Assembly (NCBI RefSeq): GCF_020423045.1
Contig: NZ_CP081943.1
Location: 248,001 to 312,000, forward strand
Source: Pseudomonas sp. MM213
GTDB lineage: Bacteria > Pseudomonadota > Gammaproteobacteria > Pseudomonadales > Pseudomonadaceae
Reading direction: 5' to 3'
DNA length: 64,000 nucleotides
A model generated the notes under the pieces. It worked only from the letters and a program-made list of their open reading frames with translations. It was not told the origin of the DNA and ran no database searches. The position numbers and the translations under genes were made by a program. Shown one piece after another: positions 1 through 11,432 of this stretch (position 1 is the stretch's first letter; each line of letters starts with the position of its first letter).

Positions 1-16
1 TAATCGATGGGTACAT
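1..16 (-). CDS. Possible first codons of the next nir gene (partial)
   Basis: An ATG reading leftward off the window edge starts at 16, with an AAGGA Shine-Dalgarno six bases upstream; only Met-Tyr-Pro-Ser-Ile is visible. It lies 52 bases after the nirJ stop on the same strand. In P. aeruginosa nirJ is followed by nirE, so nirE is the syntenic guess, but five residues cannot confirm it. The bases between this start and nirJ hold nothing else recognisable. Confidence 0.3.
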
Positions 17-68
17 GGGACGTCCTTGGTTCTTCATCAGGTTGGCCGGGGCTTGCCAGGCGGATGCT

Positions 69-1247
69 TCAGTGCATGACGCAAGGGATTGTCGTGATGG
101 GCGGCACACCGATTTCTTCATCGCTGAGGTGGCAACCGGGGTCCTGCCCCCACAGATCGCCTTCGGCCCAGGCGCGGGTTCGGGTGTTGCCGTTGCAGAT
201 GTCCAGCCAGCGGCATTGGCCACAGCGGCCGCCGACGGCGCGCGGATGCGCCCGCAGCTGTTGCAACAAAGTGTCCGGCCGGTCCAGCCAGAGCGTGCGA
301 AACGGCGTGTGCCGCACGTTGCCCACCGAGTGCTGCCACCAATAGGTGTCCGGGTGCACTTCGCCGGTGTTGTCGATGTTGGCGATGCCGCTGCCCGAGG
401 CATTGCCGCCCCAGGCGCGCAGCATGTGCTCCAGTCGCGGGTAATGTTCGGGCAGATGCAGCCCCACCCATTGCAGCAACAGCACTGCGTCGGCATCGTT
501 GTTGCCGCTGACGAAATCGCTGTCGCGACCCTGCGCGATGTCTTCCCAGGCGCGTTCGAAAATCTGCGTCATCGCCTCGCGGCTCATCTGTTGCCGGGCG
601 TCGAGCTGGCGGCTGCGTTTGCCGCGACCGCTGTAGTTGAGGTGTGACAGGTAAAACTTTTGCACGTCGTACTCGCGCATCAGCGCCAGCAATTGGGGAA
701 GCTGCGTATGGTTTTCCTGGGTCAGGGTGGTGCGCAGGCCGACCCGAATACCTTGTTCGCGACAAAGGCGGATCGCCCGCATGGAACTGGCAAAACTGCC
801 CTTGAGTTGGCGGAAGGCGTCATGGGTGGCTTCCAGTCCATCGATGCTGATCCCGACATAGTCGAAATTCGCCGCACGGATCTGCGTGATGTTGTGCTCA
901 TCGATCAGCGTGCCGTTGGTGGACAAGGCAACAAAGAAACCCTTGGCGCGGGCATAGGCGCTGAGCACAAACAGATCATCGCGCAGCAGCGGTTCACCGC
1001 CGGACAGGATGAGCACCTTCACCCCGGCAGCGCGCAGATCATCGATCACGCTCAGTGCGGCGGGCGTATCCAGTTCATCGCGAAAAACGCTGTCGGCCGA
1101 GGTTGCGTAGCAGTGTTTGCAAGTCAGGTTGCAGCGCCGCAGCAGGTTCCAGATCACCACGGGCGGCCGGTTGCTGCCCGGTGGGCTGGTTCTGGGGGCG
1201 GGCGCCTGGCCGGCCAGCGCACGCAGGTATTGGCTGATCCTTAACAT
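69..1247 (-). CDS. nirJ: Heme d1 biosynthesis radical SAM protein NirJ
   Basis: A 392-residue radical SAM protein for a late step of heme d1 synthesis, in which propionate side chains of the didecarboxysiroheme intermediate are removed. The CxxxCxxC motif CNLTCKHC lies near residue 40, followed by the SGGEP SAM-binding motif. A C-terminal Cys-rich SPASM-like segment (CGQCRWLDIC) could hold auxiliary Fe-S. The ATG at 1247 follows AAGGAGAGTTGC, a good ribosome site. It is the last complete gene of nirSMCFDLGHJ. The reading frame of nirH runs 173 bases into it, see nirH. Confidence 0.95.
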   Translation of the reverse strand: MLRISQYLRALAGQAPAPRTSPPGSNRPPVVIWNLLRRCNLTCKHCYATSADSVFRDELDTPAALSVIDDLRAAGVKVLILSGGEPLLRDDLFVLSAYARAKGFFVALSTNGTLIDEHNITQIRAANFDYVGISIDGLEATHDAFRQLKGSFASSMRAIRLCREQGIRVGLRTTLTQENHTQLPQLLALMREYDVQKFYLSHLNYSGRGKRSRQLDARQQMSREAMTQIFERAWEDIAQGRDSDFVSGNNDADAVLLLQWVGLHLPEHYPRLEHMLRAWGGNASGSGIANIDNTGEVHPDTYWWQHSVGNVRHTPFRTLWLDRPDTLLQQLRAHPRAVGGRCGQCRWLDICNGNTRTRAWAEGDLWGQDPGCHLSDEEIGVPPITTIPCVMH

Positions 1248-1776
1248 GCAACTCTCCTTGAGTCGGCGCGCCTTCAGTGCGTTGCGGGTGGCAGGCGCAA
1301 TCCGGTTTTTTCAGGATGCGGCTGCTCACCAGCATCTCGTCGGCGGCACAGGCATCGCCCAGCAAGTAGCGCAGGTGTTCGCGGTAGCTGTCGATTTCCT
1401 CGCTGCTGCGACCGTGCACCATGGCAAACAGGTTGTAGCGCCAGTCCTCACGGCGCGGGCGTCGATAGCAATGGCTGACGAAGGGCTGCGCACCGATCAG
1501 CGCACCGAGGCGCGGCATGTCGGCGTCGCGCACATCCCAGACCGTCATGCCGTTGTAGCGATAACCCAGGCGATAGTGGTTGGGGACGGCGGCGATGCGC
1601 CGGATGGCGCCCTCTGCCTGCAAGCGCTTGAGCAAGTCCAGGGTGGATTCGATGCTCAAGTCCAGCTGCTCGGCGAGCCAGGCCCAAGGGTCGTCCAGTA
1701 AGGGCAGGCCGGTCTGGGTCAGCTCGATCAGGCGATGGGCCAGGGTGTCTTCAGACCGGGAAATACAAACCGACAT
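1075..1776 (-). CDS. nirH: Siroheme decarboxylase subunit NirH, probable 3' frameshift
   Basis: Lrp/AsnC-fold protein of the NirDLGH siroheme decarboxylase set, which converts siroheme to didecarboxysiroheme. The signature CYRRPRREDWRYN is near residues 100-115. As read, the frame is 233 residues, far over the roughly 170 usual for NirH, and its last 57 codons overlap nirJ out of frame. One extra A (or a -1 slip) in the A6 run at plus 1306-1311 would give RILKKTGLRLPPATH and a TGA at 1274-1276, just before the nirJ ribosome site. The normal product is therefore probably 1274-1776. The start ATG at 1776 follows AGAGGAGACC. Whether the shift is real, programmed or a sequence error cannot be seen. 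Confidence 0.85.
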   Translation of the reverse strand: MSVCISRSEDTLAHRLIELTQTGLPLLDDPWAWLAEQLDLSIESTLDLLKRLQAEGAIRRIAAVPNHYRLGYRYNGMTVWDVRDADMPRLGALIGAQPFVSHCYRRPRREDWRYNLFAMVHGRSSEEIDSYREHLRYLLGDACAADEMLVSSRILKKPDCACHPQRTEGAPTQGELHVKDQPIPACAGRPGARPQNQPTGQQPAARGDLEPAAALQPDLQTLLRNLGRQRFSR

Positions 1777-2194
1777 GGTAGGTCTCCTCTTTGGGCAGAT
1801 TCAGCAGCGGCAAGCCGGTCAGGGATTCAATGCGCTGCAGGGTCTCGGCAATGCCTTGTTCGGTCGGGCAACCGAGCACAAACCACATGTTCCAGGGGTG
1901 TTCGCGTCGATAGTTGTGGGCCACTTCCGGCAGGGCGTGCAGTTGTTCGGCGACGTCTTCGAAGCGTTCTTCCGGCACCGCCAGCGCCGCGAGCGTGAAG
2001 GCACCGCCCAGCCGTTCAATGTCGAACATCGGGCCGAAGCGCGTGAGTACGCCGTCTTCCAGCAGTGCGTGGAGCCGATCGAGCAGTTCGCTGCTGCTGC
2101 TTTGCAGTTCGGCGGCCAGTACTTTCCAGGGATGGCGCACCAGCGGCAGGCCCAATTGCAAGCGGTTGATCAGTCGACGGTCGAGGTCATCCAC
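1751..2194 (-). CDS. nirG: Siroheme decarboxylase subunit NirG
   Basis: Lrp/AsnC-fold subunit of the heme d1 precursor decarboxylase, 147 residues with a GTG start at 2194. I preferred this GTG because CAGGAG lies nine bases upstream and it overlaps the nirL stop by only 8 bases; a longer frame from a TTG at 2224 has no ribosome site. An N-terminal winged-helix part is followed by YRREHPWNMWFVL, the NirD/NirG-type signature. It overlaps nirH by 26 bases, so translation is probably coupled along nirDLGH. Confidence 0.92.
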   Translation of the reverse strand: MDDLDRRLINRLQLGLPLVRHPWKVLAAELQSSSSELLDRLHALLEDGVLTRFGPMFDIERLGGAFTLAALAVPEERFEDVAEQLHALPEVAHNYRREHPWNMWFVLGCPTEQGIAETLQRIESLTGLPLLNLPKEETYHVGLYFPV

Positions 2195-2702
2195 GGTCGG
2201 AGGCTCCTGTTGATGAAGGCGCAAAGCGCCCGCCGCATTGTTTGAAGGCGTGGGTGCTGAACAGCAGTTGGTGGGGCAGGTCGCTCAGCAGGTGTTCTTC
2301 GAGCAGCGCCTGAATGTGCGCCGCGACTTGATCGCGTTGGCGACCGTGAACCATGCAGAACAGGTTGTATCGCCAGTCAGGCAGGCGTCGCGGCCGCTGA
2401 TAGCAGAGGGTGATGCCGGGCGCTCGCCCCAGGCGCTGGCCGACTTCGTCGATCAACGCGTCCGGAATGTCCAGCACCAGCATTGCGTTGGCGGTAAAGC
2501 CCAGTGCGCGATGGTTGAGCACCAGGCCAACCCGGCGGAACAACCCTTGTTCGTGCCACTGGTGCATTTGCGCGAGCACCTGGTTTTCCTCGGCGTTGAC
2601 CCGTTCGGCGAGTGCCTGATAAGGACGCGAGACCAGCGGCAACCCGCCTTCCAGGTGCCGACGCAGGGCCAGTGCCTGTTTGGGATTCAATGGCGCTTTC
2701 AT
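2187..2702 (-). CDS. nirL: Siroheme decarboxylase subunit NirL
   Basis: A 171-residue Lrp/AsnC-fold subunit of the heme d1 decarboxylase set. The ATG at 2702 overlaps the nirD stop as ATGA, which fixes the start; the frame is open further upstream but only inside nirD. It carries CYQRPRRLPDWRYN, the NirL/NirH-type signature, and the C-terminal LLFSTHAFKQ stretch typical of this branch. NirL with NirD, and NirG with NirH, would be the two pairs, judging by the alternating signature types. Confidence 0.93.
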   Translation of the reverse strand: MKAPLNPKQALALRRHLEGGLPLVSRPYQALAERVNAEENQVLAQMHQWHEQGLFRRVGLVLNHRALGFTANAMLVLDIPDALIDEVGQRLGRAPGITLCYQRPRRLPDWRYNLFCMVHGRQRDQVAAHIQALLEEHLLSDLPHQLLFSTHAFKQCGGRFAPSSTGASDRG

Positions 2703-3157
2703 CGGCTTTCTCCCAGGGCAAAGCCGAGGTCGATGCGGTAAGCGGTCAACATCGGCAGGTCCAGTGGGGTGAGGCCGGTGTCGTGCTCCAGTTCTTCGAG
2801 AATGCGCTCGATGTGTTGGCGATCGGGCCCGGTCAACACAAACCACAGGTTGTAGTGATGCTCGCGCGCATAGTTGTGATTGACCTCGGGGTACTGGCTG
2901 ACGCGCTCGGCGACCTGATGCAGGCGTTCGGCGGGCACGGCGAGGGCGGCGAGGGTGCTGGCGCCGGCACGGCTGTGGTCGAACACCGGGCCGATCCGCG
3001 ACAAGGCCCCGGCCAGTTCCAGGCGTTGCAGGCAGGCGATCACTTGCGACTCGCTGCAACCCAACACCTGGGCCATTTCACGATAAGGTTCCGGACACAG
3101 CGGCATGCCATGCTGGAAGCGATCGATCAGTTGGCAGGCAAGCAGGTCGAGGTCCAT
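2699..3157 (-). CDS. nirD: Siroheme decarboxylase subunit NirD
   Basis: A 152-residue Lrp/AsnC-fold protein, first of the four tandem siroheme decarboxylase genes. It has an N-terminal helix-turn-helix-like part and the signature YAREHHYNLWFVL near residues 85-97. In this family the fold serves catalysis rather than DNA binding. The ATG at 3157 lies one base after the nirF stop and the end overlaps nirL as ATGA, so nirF-D-L form one translationally coupled stretch. Confidence 0.94.
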   Translation of the reverse strand: MDLDLLACQLIDRFQHGMPLCPEPYREMAQVLGCSESQVIACLQRLELAGALSRIGPVFDHSRAGASTLAALAVPAERLHQVAERVSQYPEVNHNYAREHHYNLWFVLTGPDRQHIERILEELEHDTGLTPLDLPMLTAYRIDLGFALGESR

Positions 3158-3158
3158 T

Positions 3159-4337
3159 TCAATAGCCCATTTTTTGTGCGCGGCTGCTGAAGAAGATGCC
3201 GCTCGGTGCAGTGGCCGGCAGGGTGCTCAGCTGTTTCAGGCTGTACGGGTCCCAGATCTGTACCTGATTGCCGTCGCGTAACGACAGCCACAGCTGATCG
3301 CCGCGCGCGGTGAATTCCATGTGCAGCACCGCCGGGCCCGGTCGCAGGTCGGCGACCACGGCGTGGGTTTCGGTGTCGATCACCTGGACCCGATCGTTGT
3401 CCGGGTAGGCGAAATTGACCCACAGTTGCCGACCGTCCGGGCGCGAGGTGACGAACACCGGTTGGCCGGCCACGGGGATCACGGCGCTCTGCTGCCAGGT
3501 GCGCGAATCCATCACCAACACTTGATGGCGACCGACAGCGGGGACGAAGGCCTGATGGTCGGCGACGGCCCAGCCCTCAAGGTGCGGCATTTTGTAGACC
3601 GGCAGTTTTGCCTGGCCGCGTCCGTAATCACCGAGCACCCGCTTTACCCCACGCTCTGGATGCCAGAGGTCGAGTTGCGCCATGCCGTCTTCGCCGAACA
3701 GGCCGGCCATGTAGTAGCGCCCGTCCGGGGTGATCAGCGCGTCGTAGGGTTGCTCGCCGATGTCGGTGAAGCGGCTGATCTGCGGGGTGGTACCCTGGCT
3801 GAAATCCAGGGTCCAGATCTCGCCGGTGTCGAACAGGCTGAACACAAAACGCTGGCCAGGCGCGTCGACCAGGCCGACCACACGGGAACGCTTGCTGCCA
3901 TCGGCCAGCGGGGTGGCGGGAATGTCGGCCACCAGCTGTAAGGTCTGCGCATCAAAAACCTTGACCCCGCCCGGCACATAGTTGGAGACCGCGATCAGCT
4001 TGCCGTCCTGACTGATGGCGCCGCCGATGCTGTTGCCGCCCTGGATCACTCGGTGATCGATGCGTCGGGTCAGCAGGTCGATCTTGCTCAGACCGCCGTC
4101 GCGGCCGAACACATAGGCATAGCGCTGGTCGCGGGAGAACACCACCGAGGCGTGGGACAGGTCGCCCAACCCTTCGAGCCGGGCCAGCGAAGTGCGGTTG
4201 TCGCTTTCGATGATTTGCAGGCTGCCGGTGGCGCGTTCCACCACCACGCCCAAGTCGCCGGTGCCACGCAAGGGTGGCTGAGCGCAGGCGGACAATAACA
4301 GCCCGGTCGCCGCTGACAGCAGGATTGAACGGATCAT
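3159..4337 (-). CDS. nirF: Heme d1 biosynthesis dehydrogenase NirF
   Basis: A 392-residue periplasmic protein of heme d1 synthesis, related to the eight-bladed d1 propeller of NirS and assigned to a late dehydrogenation step. The start MIRSILLSAA is followed by a lipobox ending at Cys18 (LLSAC), so it is probably a lipoprotein facing the periplasm. The ATG at 4337 overlaps the nirC stop as ATGA; a much longer open frame upstream lies antisense to nothing but inside nirC and is ignored. It precedes nirD by one base. Confidence 0.95.
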   Translation of the reverse strand: MIRSILLSAATGLLLSACAQPPLRGTGDLGVVVERATGSLQIIESDNRTSLARLEGLGDLSHASVVFSRDQRYAYVFGRDGGLSKIDLLTRRIDHRVIQGGNSIGGAISQDGKLIAVSNYVPGGVKVFDAQTLQLVADIPATPLADGSKRSRVVGLVDAPGQRFVFSLFDTGEIWTLDFSQGTTPQISRFTDIGEQPYDALITPDGRYYMAGLFGEDGMAQLDLWHPERGVKRVLGDYGRGQAKLPVYKMPHLEGWAVADHQAFVPAVGRHQVLVMDSRTWQQSAVIPVAGQPVFVTSRPDGRQLWVNFAYPDNDRVQVIDTETHAVVADLRPGPAVLHMEFTARGDQLWLSLRDGNQVQIWDPYSLKQLSTLPATAPSGIFFSSRAQKMGY

Positions 4338-4660
4338 GGTGCGGGATATCCCTGGAGAAGAAGATCGATCAGCCAACGGATGTCGGCGGTGCTGAGCAGC
4401 GGGGCCCAACCGGGCATCGCGGTGCCGGGCCGGCCATGGGTGACGGTGGCGATCAGGCTGTCCCTGGACTTGCCCGCCAGCGCTGTGCGGGTCAGTTCGG
4501 GGCCGAGGCCGCCGGTCATGTGCAGCCCATGGCAGGCGCCGCAGTCCTGGGCCAGCAGGTGTTCGAGTTGCGCCTGACGCTGGGCGTCGGGCGCGGCAAC
4601 CGTGGTTGCGCAAATGAGGAGGAGGGCCGCCAGAACCAGAGCCTTTCGATAAATCATCAT
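4334..4660 (-). CDS. nirC: Periplasmic c-type cytochrome NirC
   Basis: A 108-residue mono-heme cytochrome c with a signal peptide (about residues 1-23) and heme-binding CGACH at residues 40-44; Met in GTAMPGW is the likely sixth ligand. NirC is known as an electron shuttle for NirS maturation or nitrite reduction. It is followed by nirF with a 4-base overlap and lies 16 bases after nirM. Confidence 0.93.
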   Translation of the reverse strand: MMIYRKALVLAALLLICATTVAAPDAQRQAQLEHLLAQDCGACHGLHMTGGLGPELTRTALAGKSRDSLIATVTHGRPGTAMPGWAPLLSTADIRWLIDLLLQGYPAP

Positions 4661-4676
4661 GGCGCCCTCCAGGCGG

Positions 4677-4991
4677 TTATTTGAGTGTCAGGACCCAGGT
4701 CGCGAGAATCTTCGCTTCCTCATCCGTGACCGGGTTTGCCGGCATCGGCATCGGTCCCCAATTGCCCTGTGTGCCGTTTTTGATATGACTGGCCAGGGTG
4801 TCCGCGGCCCCGGCTACGCCCGCATTCTTGGCTGCTACATCCTTGAGTGCCGGGCCGACCAGTTTGGTGTCGATGGAGTGGCAGGCGGCGCAGGGTTTGC
4901 TTTTGAACAGCTCCAGCGCGTCCTGGGCCATGGCCGGTTGCACGCTCAGCGCAGCGGTCAGGGCGAACAGTGAAAGCAGAGTATTTTTCAT
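4677..4991 (-). CDS. nirM: Cytochrome c-551, electron donor to NirS
   Basis: A 104-residue precursor with a signal peptide ending at AMA (residue 22) and a mature protein starting [16 protein letters not shown], very like Pseudomonas cytochrome c-551. Heme attaches at CAACH, residues 34-38; the Met of GPMPMPAN is the axial ligand. It donates electrons to NirS in the periplasm. The ATG at 4991 follows AAGGAAACACC; an in-frame ATG five codons upstream lacks a ribosome site. Confidence 0.96.
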   Translation of the reverse strand: MKNTLLSLFALTAALSVQPAMAQDALELFKSKPCAACHSIDTKLVGPALKDVAAKNAGVAGAADTLASHIKNGTQGNWGPMPMPANPVTDEEAKILATWVLTLK

Positions 4992-5015
4992 GGTGTTTCC
5001 TTGCATTGATGGAGC

Positions 5016-6776
<1,761 letters not shown>

Positions 6777-6802
6777 CTATGCCCGAGCAGGCCAATGCCC
6801 GC

Positions 6803-6816
6803 TTGACGGCGATCAA
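6803..6816. promoter_or_regulatory. ANR/DNR box between nirS and nirQ
   Basis: TTGACGGCGATCAA matches the FNR-family half sites TTGAY-N4-RTCAA. It lies 105 bases before nirS and 82 bases before nirQ, so one box may serve both divergent operons. A start about 41 bases from its centre fits nirS near 6768. Confidence 0.85.
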
Positions 6817-6897
6817 GTTTGTCGGCCATGTCACTTGCCAGGTTGTCGCAGGGGTCCGTAGCGTGTCCCTCAATTCTGTTGTTGAATCAGGTGCCCC

Positions 6898-7701
6898 ATG
6901 GACCATCTCCCGTCTGGCGAACACAAGGCCGAACCCTTCTACCAACCGCTCAACAATGAGGAGGCGCTGTTCGAGCAGGCCTGGCAACACGGCATGCCGG
7001 TGCTGATCAAGGGGCCGACCGGTTGCGGCAAAACCCGTTTCGTCCAGCACATGGCGCATCGGTTGAACTTGCCGCTGTACACCGTGGCGTGCCACGACGA
7101 CCTGAGCGCGGCTGACTTGATCGGTCGCCATCTGATCGGTGCCCAGGGCACCTGGTGGCAGGACGGACCGCTGACCCGCGCTGTGCGTGAAGGCGGCATC
7201 TGTTATCTCGACGAAGTGGTCGAGGCGCGCCAGGACACCGTGGTGGTGTTGCATCCGCTGGCCGACGATCGTCGCGAGTTGTTCCTGGAGCGCACCGGCG
7301 AGGTGTTGCAGGCGCCGCCGTCCTTCATGCTGGTGGTGTCCTACAACCCCGGTTACCAGAACCTGCTCAAAGGCATGAAACCCAGTACCCGACAACGCTT
7401 CGTGGCGATGCGTTTCGATTACCCGCCGGTGGCCGATGAGGAGCGCATTGTTGCCCGCGAGGCTCAGGTGGACAGCGCGCTGGCAGCGCAAGTGGTCAGG
7501 CTGGGGCAGGCGCTACGCCGGCTCGATCAGCATGATCTGGAGGAAGTCGCTTCGACGCGGTTGCTGATTTTCACCGCACGAATGATCCGCGCCGGCATGA
7601 GCCCGCGTGAGGCGTGCATGGCCTGCCTGGCTGAACCATTGAGCGACGATCCGCTGACCGTTGCGGCGCTGATGGACGTGGTTGATGTCCACTTCGGTTG
7701 A
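6898..7701 (+). CDS. nirQ: AAA+ ATPase NirQ, activator of NO reductase/nitrite reductase
   Basis: A 267-residue MoxR-type AAA+ ATPase (NirQ/NorQ family). Walker A GPTGCGKT is at residues 39-46; Walker B-like ICYLDEVVEAR is near residue 100. With NorD it is thought to help insert the non-heme iron or otherwise activate the NorBC complex. It is divergent from nirS and followed by nirO with an overlap of 17 bases. Confidence 0.95.
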   Translation: MDHLPSGEHKAEPFYQPLNNEEALFEQAWQHGMPVLIKGPTGCGKTRFVQHMAHRLNLPLYTVACHDDLSAADLIGRHLIGAQGTWWQDGPLTRAVREGGICYLDEVVEARQDTVVVLHPLADDRRELFLERTGEVLQAPPSFMLVVSYNPGYQNLLKGMKPSTRQRFVAMRFDYPPVADEERIVAREAQVDSALAAQVVRLGQALRRLDQHDLEEVASTRLLIFTARMIRAGMSPREACMACLAEPLSDDPLTVAALMDVVDVHFG

Positions 7702-8272
7702 GCCCGGCGGCGTCGCGCCCAGGCATTTGCCGGGCGATCTGGCGATGTGGTTTTTCATTCTCGCCGAGCTGTCGGTGTTTGCCATTCTGATTCTGGCGTT
7801 CGCCGTGACCCAGGCGCTCAAGCCGCAGCTGTTCAGCGAAAGCCGTCTGTTGCTGAACACGTCGACCGGTCTGGCGATGACCCTGAGCCTGCTGACCGCC
7901 GGGCTGTTCGCGGCGCTGGCGCAGGCGCAAGTCAGGCGCTCACGGCCTCGCCACGGTGCTGTCTGGCTGTTGGCCGCGTTGTTCGTCGCCAGTGTCTATG
8001 TGGTGTTGAAAGTCACCGAGTACCGACACTTGCTGGGCTCGGGGCTGGGGATGGAGCACAACACGTTTTTCACGCTGTACTGGATCCTCACCGGGTTTCA
8101 TTTTCTTCATGTGTTGCTTGGCATGTTCATCCTCGGATGGCTGGCCGAGCGTTGCCGTCGTGGGTTGTACGACGCCAGTAATCGCAGCGGATTTGAATCC
8201 GGCGTGTTGTATTGGCACATGGTTGATCTGATCTGGGTGGTGTTGTTTCCGCTGGTTTACGTGCTGGGTTGA
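7685..8272 (+). CDS. nirO: Cytochrome c oxidase subunit III-like protein NirO/NorE
   Basis: A 195-residue polytopic membrane protein of the heme-copper oxidase subunit III family with about five transmembrane segments; the motif WFFILAELSVF early in the protein is typical of NorE. It is not catalytic but supports NO reductase function in relatives. I chose the ATG at 7685 over the TTG immediately before it. It overlaps the end of nirQ and is followed by nirP after 10 bases. Confidence 0.9.
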   Translation: MSTSVEPGGVAPRHLPGDLAMWFFILAELSVFAILILAFAVTQALKPQLFSESRLLLNTSTGLAMTLSLLTAGLFAALAQAQVRRSRPRHGAVWLLAALFVASVYVVLKVTEYRHLLGSGLGMEHNTFFTLYWILTGFHFLHVLLGMFILGWLAERCRRGLYDASNRSGFESGVLYWHMVDLIWVVLFPLVYVLG

Positions 8273-8282
8273 TGAGGTTTTC

Positions 8283-8540
8283 ATGTCTGCTTCCAGGTTC
8301 TTGTTTGTCTGCTGGGCAGCGCTGGCCACGCTGAGCGTAAGCACTGTGTTGCTGGCGCAGTCGGGTGCGACAGGGGTGTTGTCCGTGGCCATTTTGCTGG
8401 TGGCGGTCGTCAAGGCCTGGTTGATTACTGATGGCTTTATGGAAATGCGCCATGCGCCGCGATTGTGGCGTCGGTTGTTGGTGAGTTGGGCGTTGGTGTT
8501 GGCGGTGGTTGTGGGGGGGATGTTGGTGGTGGTTGATTGA
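8283..8540 (+). CDS. nirP: Small membrane protein NirP/NorF
   Basis: An 85-residue protein with three predicted transmembrane stretches and the central motif KAWLITDGFMEMRHAP, typical of the cytochrome oxidase subunit IV-like NorF/NirP family. It closes the nirQ-nirO-nirP operon and probably assists NorBC, its role being inferred from position. GAGG lies just upstream of the ATG. The composite repeat begins right at its stop codon. Confidence 0.88.
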   Translation: MSASRFLFVCWAALATLSVSTVLLAQSGATGVLSVAILLVAVVKAWLITDGFMEMRHAPRLWRRLLVSWALVLAVVVGGMLVVVD

Positions 8541-9315
8541 GTACATATCCGTTTCTGTGGTGATGGCGGCTATTGGTTTCGCCCTTACGGCGAGTCACTT
8601 GGAAAAGCCCCAAGTAACCAAGGGCTCTTGCCCCTTTCGTTCGGTGCCTCGCCTAGGCTCGGCATGCCCTCGCTCCGGTCCTGCTCCGTGGGCCCGCCGC
8701 CATCGGCCATCCCTGGCCGGGGGCGGCTAACCCGGCATCCATGCCGGGTTGCCCACTGCGCAGAACCTCCACTCGGCCTCTCGAGGGGGCGCTCAGATCA
8801 AAAGCTGAAGGCGAGCTAACGCTCGGCCTGATGAGTGGTGAAAGTCAAAAGCGTACGCCGATCCCTGTAGGAGCCGGCTTGCTGGCGATAGCGGTGGGTC
8901 AGTTAGCGTATGTATTGGCTGGGCAGACGCCATCGCCAGCAAGCCGGCTCCTACAGGGGAGCGGTGTACATGTCCGGAATGAGTGAACACATCAAAGAAG
9001 GACAACGCGGACAACTGAAGAGCCAGGTCGGCTTTCAGGCCGCCTCGGCGGCTGTGGCGGTAGTCGCCCCCTCGAGAGGCCGAGTGGAGGTTCTGCGCAG
9101 TGGGCAACCCGGCATGGATGCCGGGTTAGCCGCCCCCGGCCATGGATGGCCGATGGCGGCGGGCCCACGGAGCAGGACCGGAGCGAGGGCATGGCGAGCC
9201 TAGGCGAGGCACCGAACGAAAGGGGCAAAAGCGCTTTGGTTACTTTCGCGCTTTTCGAAAGTGACTCGCCGTAAGGGCGAAACCAATACCAGCCATCACC
9301 GCAAAAACGGATATG
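8541..9315. repeat. Composite palindromic repeat, copy A
   Basis: Left arm about 8544-8791 and right arm about 9065-9314 are near-perfect inverted copies of a 250-bp unit running from the terminus ACATATCC to CTCGAGGGGGCG. The arms contain nested hairpins (CCCGGCATccATGCCGGG; CCATCGGCCATC..GGCCGGGGGCGGC). Between them lie a type-1 inner segment (left), one REP pair and a type-2 inner segment (right). Copies B-E carry the reverse order and two REP pairs. Open frames across the arms look like translated repeat, not genes. Confidence 0.85.
8863..8958. repeat. REP pair (REPIN-like) inside copy A
   Basis: CCCTGTAGGAGCCGGCTTGC followed about 50 bases later by its inverse complement ending GGCTCCTACAGGG. 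This is the common intergenic REP of fluorescent pseudomonads. Confidence 0.85.
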
Positions 9316-9411
9316 CCCCCCCCCTTCAAAAAAACAAACCACCTGACACAAAAACGCTCCCGCATTCGATCTGCGCCATCGGCAATACCCGAGCAAAACC
9401 ATCGGAGTTTC

Positions 9412-9425
9412 TTGATCGCCATCAA
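9412..9425 (+). promoter_or_regulatory. ANR/DNR box and promoter of norCB
   Basis: TTGATCGCCATCAA is a perfect FNR/DNR palindrome. A -10-like TATCAT lies at 9449-9454, placing the start about 41 bases from the box centre, which is a class II activation layout. norC starts at 9483. Confidence 0.9.
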
Positions 9426-9482
9426 GCAGGTTTCAACCCTTCGCTTCCTATCATGGACGGGCCAAGCAAAGAGGAAGCGACC

Positions 9483-9923
9483 ATGTCAGAGACCTTCACC
9501 AAAGGCATGGCCAGGAACATCTACTTCGGGGGAAGCATCTTCTTCTTCCTGGTATTCCTGGCCTTGACCTACCACACGGAACAGACCTTCCCGGTGCGCA
9601 GTAACGAAGCGCAGTTAACCGAATCAGTGATTCGCGGCAAAACAGTCTGGGAGCAAAACAACTGCATCGGCTGCCACACGCTGCTGGGCGAGGGCGCCTA
9701 CTTTGCGCCTGAGCTGGGCAACGTCTTTCAGCGGCGCGGCGGGGAGCAGGGCTTCAAACCTTTCCTGCATGCCTGGATGAAAATGCAGCCGCTGGGCGTA
9801 CCGGGCCGGCGCGCGATGCCTCAGTTCAAATTGAGTGACCAGGAGGTGGATGACATCGCCGAGTTCCTCAAATGGAGCTCGAACATCAACACCAATGGCT
9901 GGCCGCCAAACAAGGAGGGCTGA
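9483..9923 (+). CDS. norC: Nitric oxide reductase cytochrome c subunit NorC
   Basis: A 146-residue membrane-anchored cytochrome c that passes electrons to NorB. One transmembrane anchor spans about residues 12-30 and the heme motif CIGCH is at residues 61-65; the axial Met is probably in RRAMPQFKLS. The ATG at 9483 follows AGAGGAAGCGACC. norB starts three bases after its stop. Transcription is expected from the DNR box at 9412. Confidence 0.97.
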   Translation: MSETFTKGMARNIYFGGSIFFFLVFLALTYHTEQTFPVRSNEAQLTESVIRGKTVWEQNNCIGCHTLLGEGAYFAPELGNVFQRRGGEQGFKPFLHAWMKMQPLGVPGRRAMPQFKLSDQEVDDIAEFLKWSSNINTNGWPPNKEG

Positions 9924-11354
<1,431 letters not shown>

Positions 11355-11378
11355 GCCTGCATAACGGCTAGAAAAGGT

Positions 11379-11409
11379 CGGCCCGGCTGAGACAGCGGGC
11401 CGTTTTTTT
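11379..11409 (+). terminator. Intrinsic terminator between norB and norD
   Basis: CGGCCCG at 11379-11385 pairs with CGGGCCG at 11396-11402 and is followed by seven T. It lies inside the norCB-norD gap, 25 bases after norB and 24 bases before norD, so it could limit read-through into norD. Confidence 0.8.
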
Positions 11410-11432
11410 GCTTTGAAAAAAGGGCAACTACC

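Noticed and set aside
2195..2224. Longer nirG start at a TTG (2224)
   Set aside because: The GTG at 2194 has a ribosome site and fits the family length; the TTG would add ten unconserved residues inside nirL.
8628..8819. Recurrent 63-codon frame in the palindrome arms (begins MPLSFGA, also at five other arms)
   Set aside because: It recurs because the repeat recurs, is interrupted or shifted in some arms, appears in inverted pairs and has no domain; translated repeat rather than a gene.
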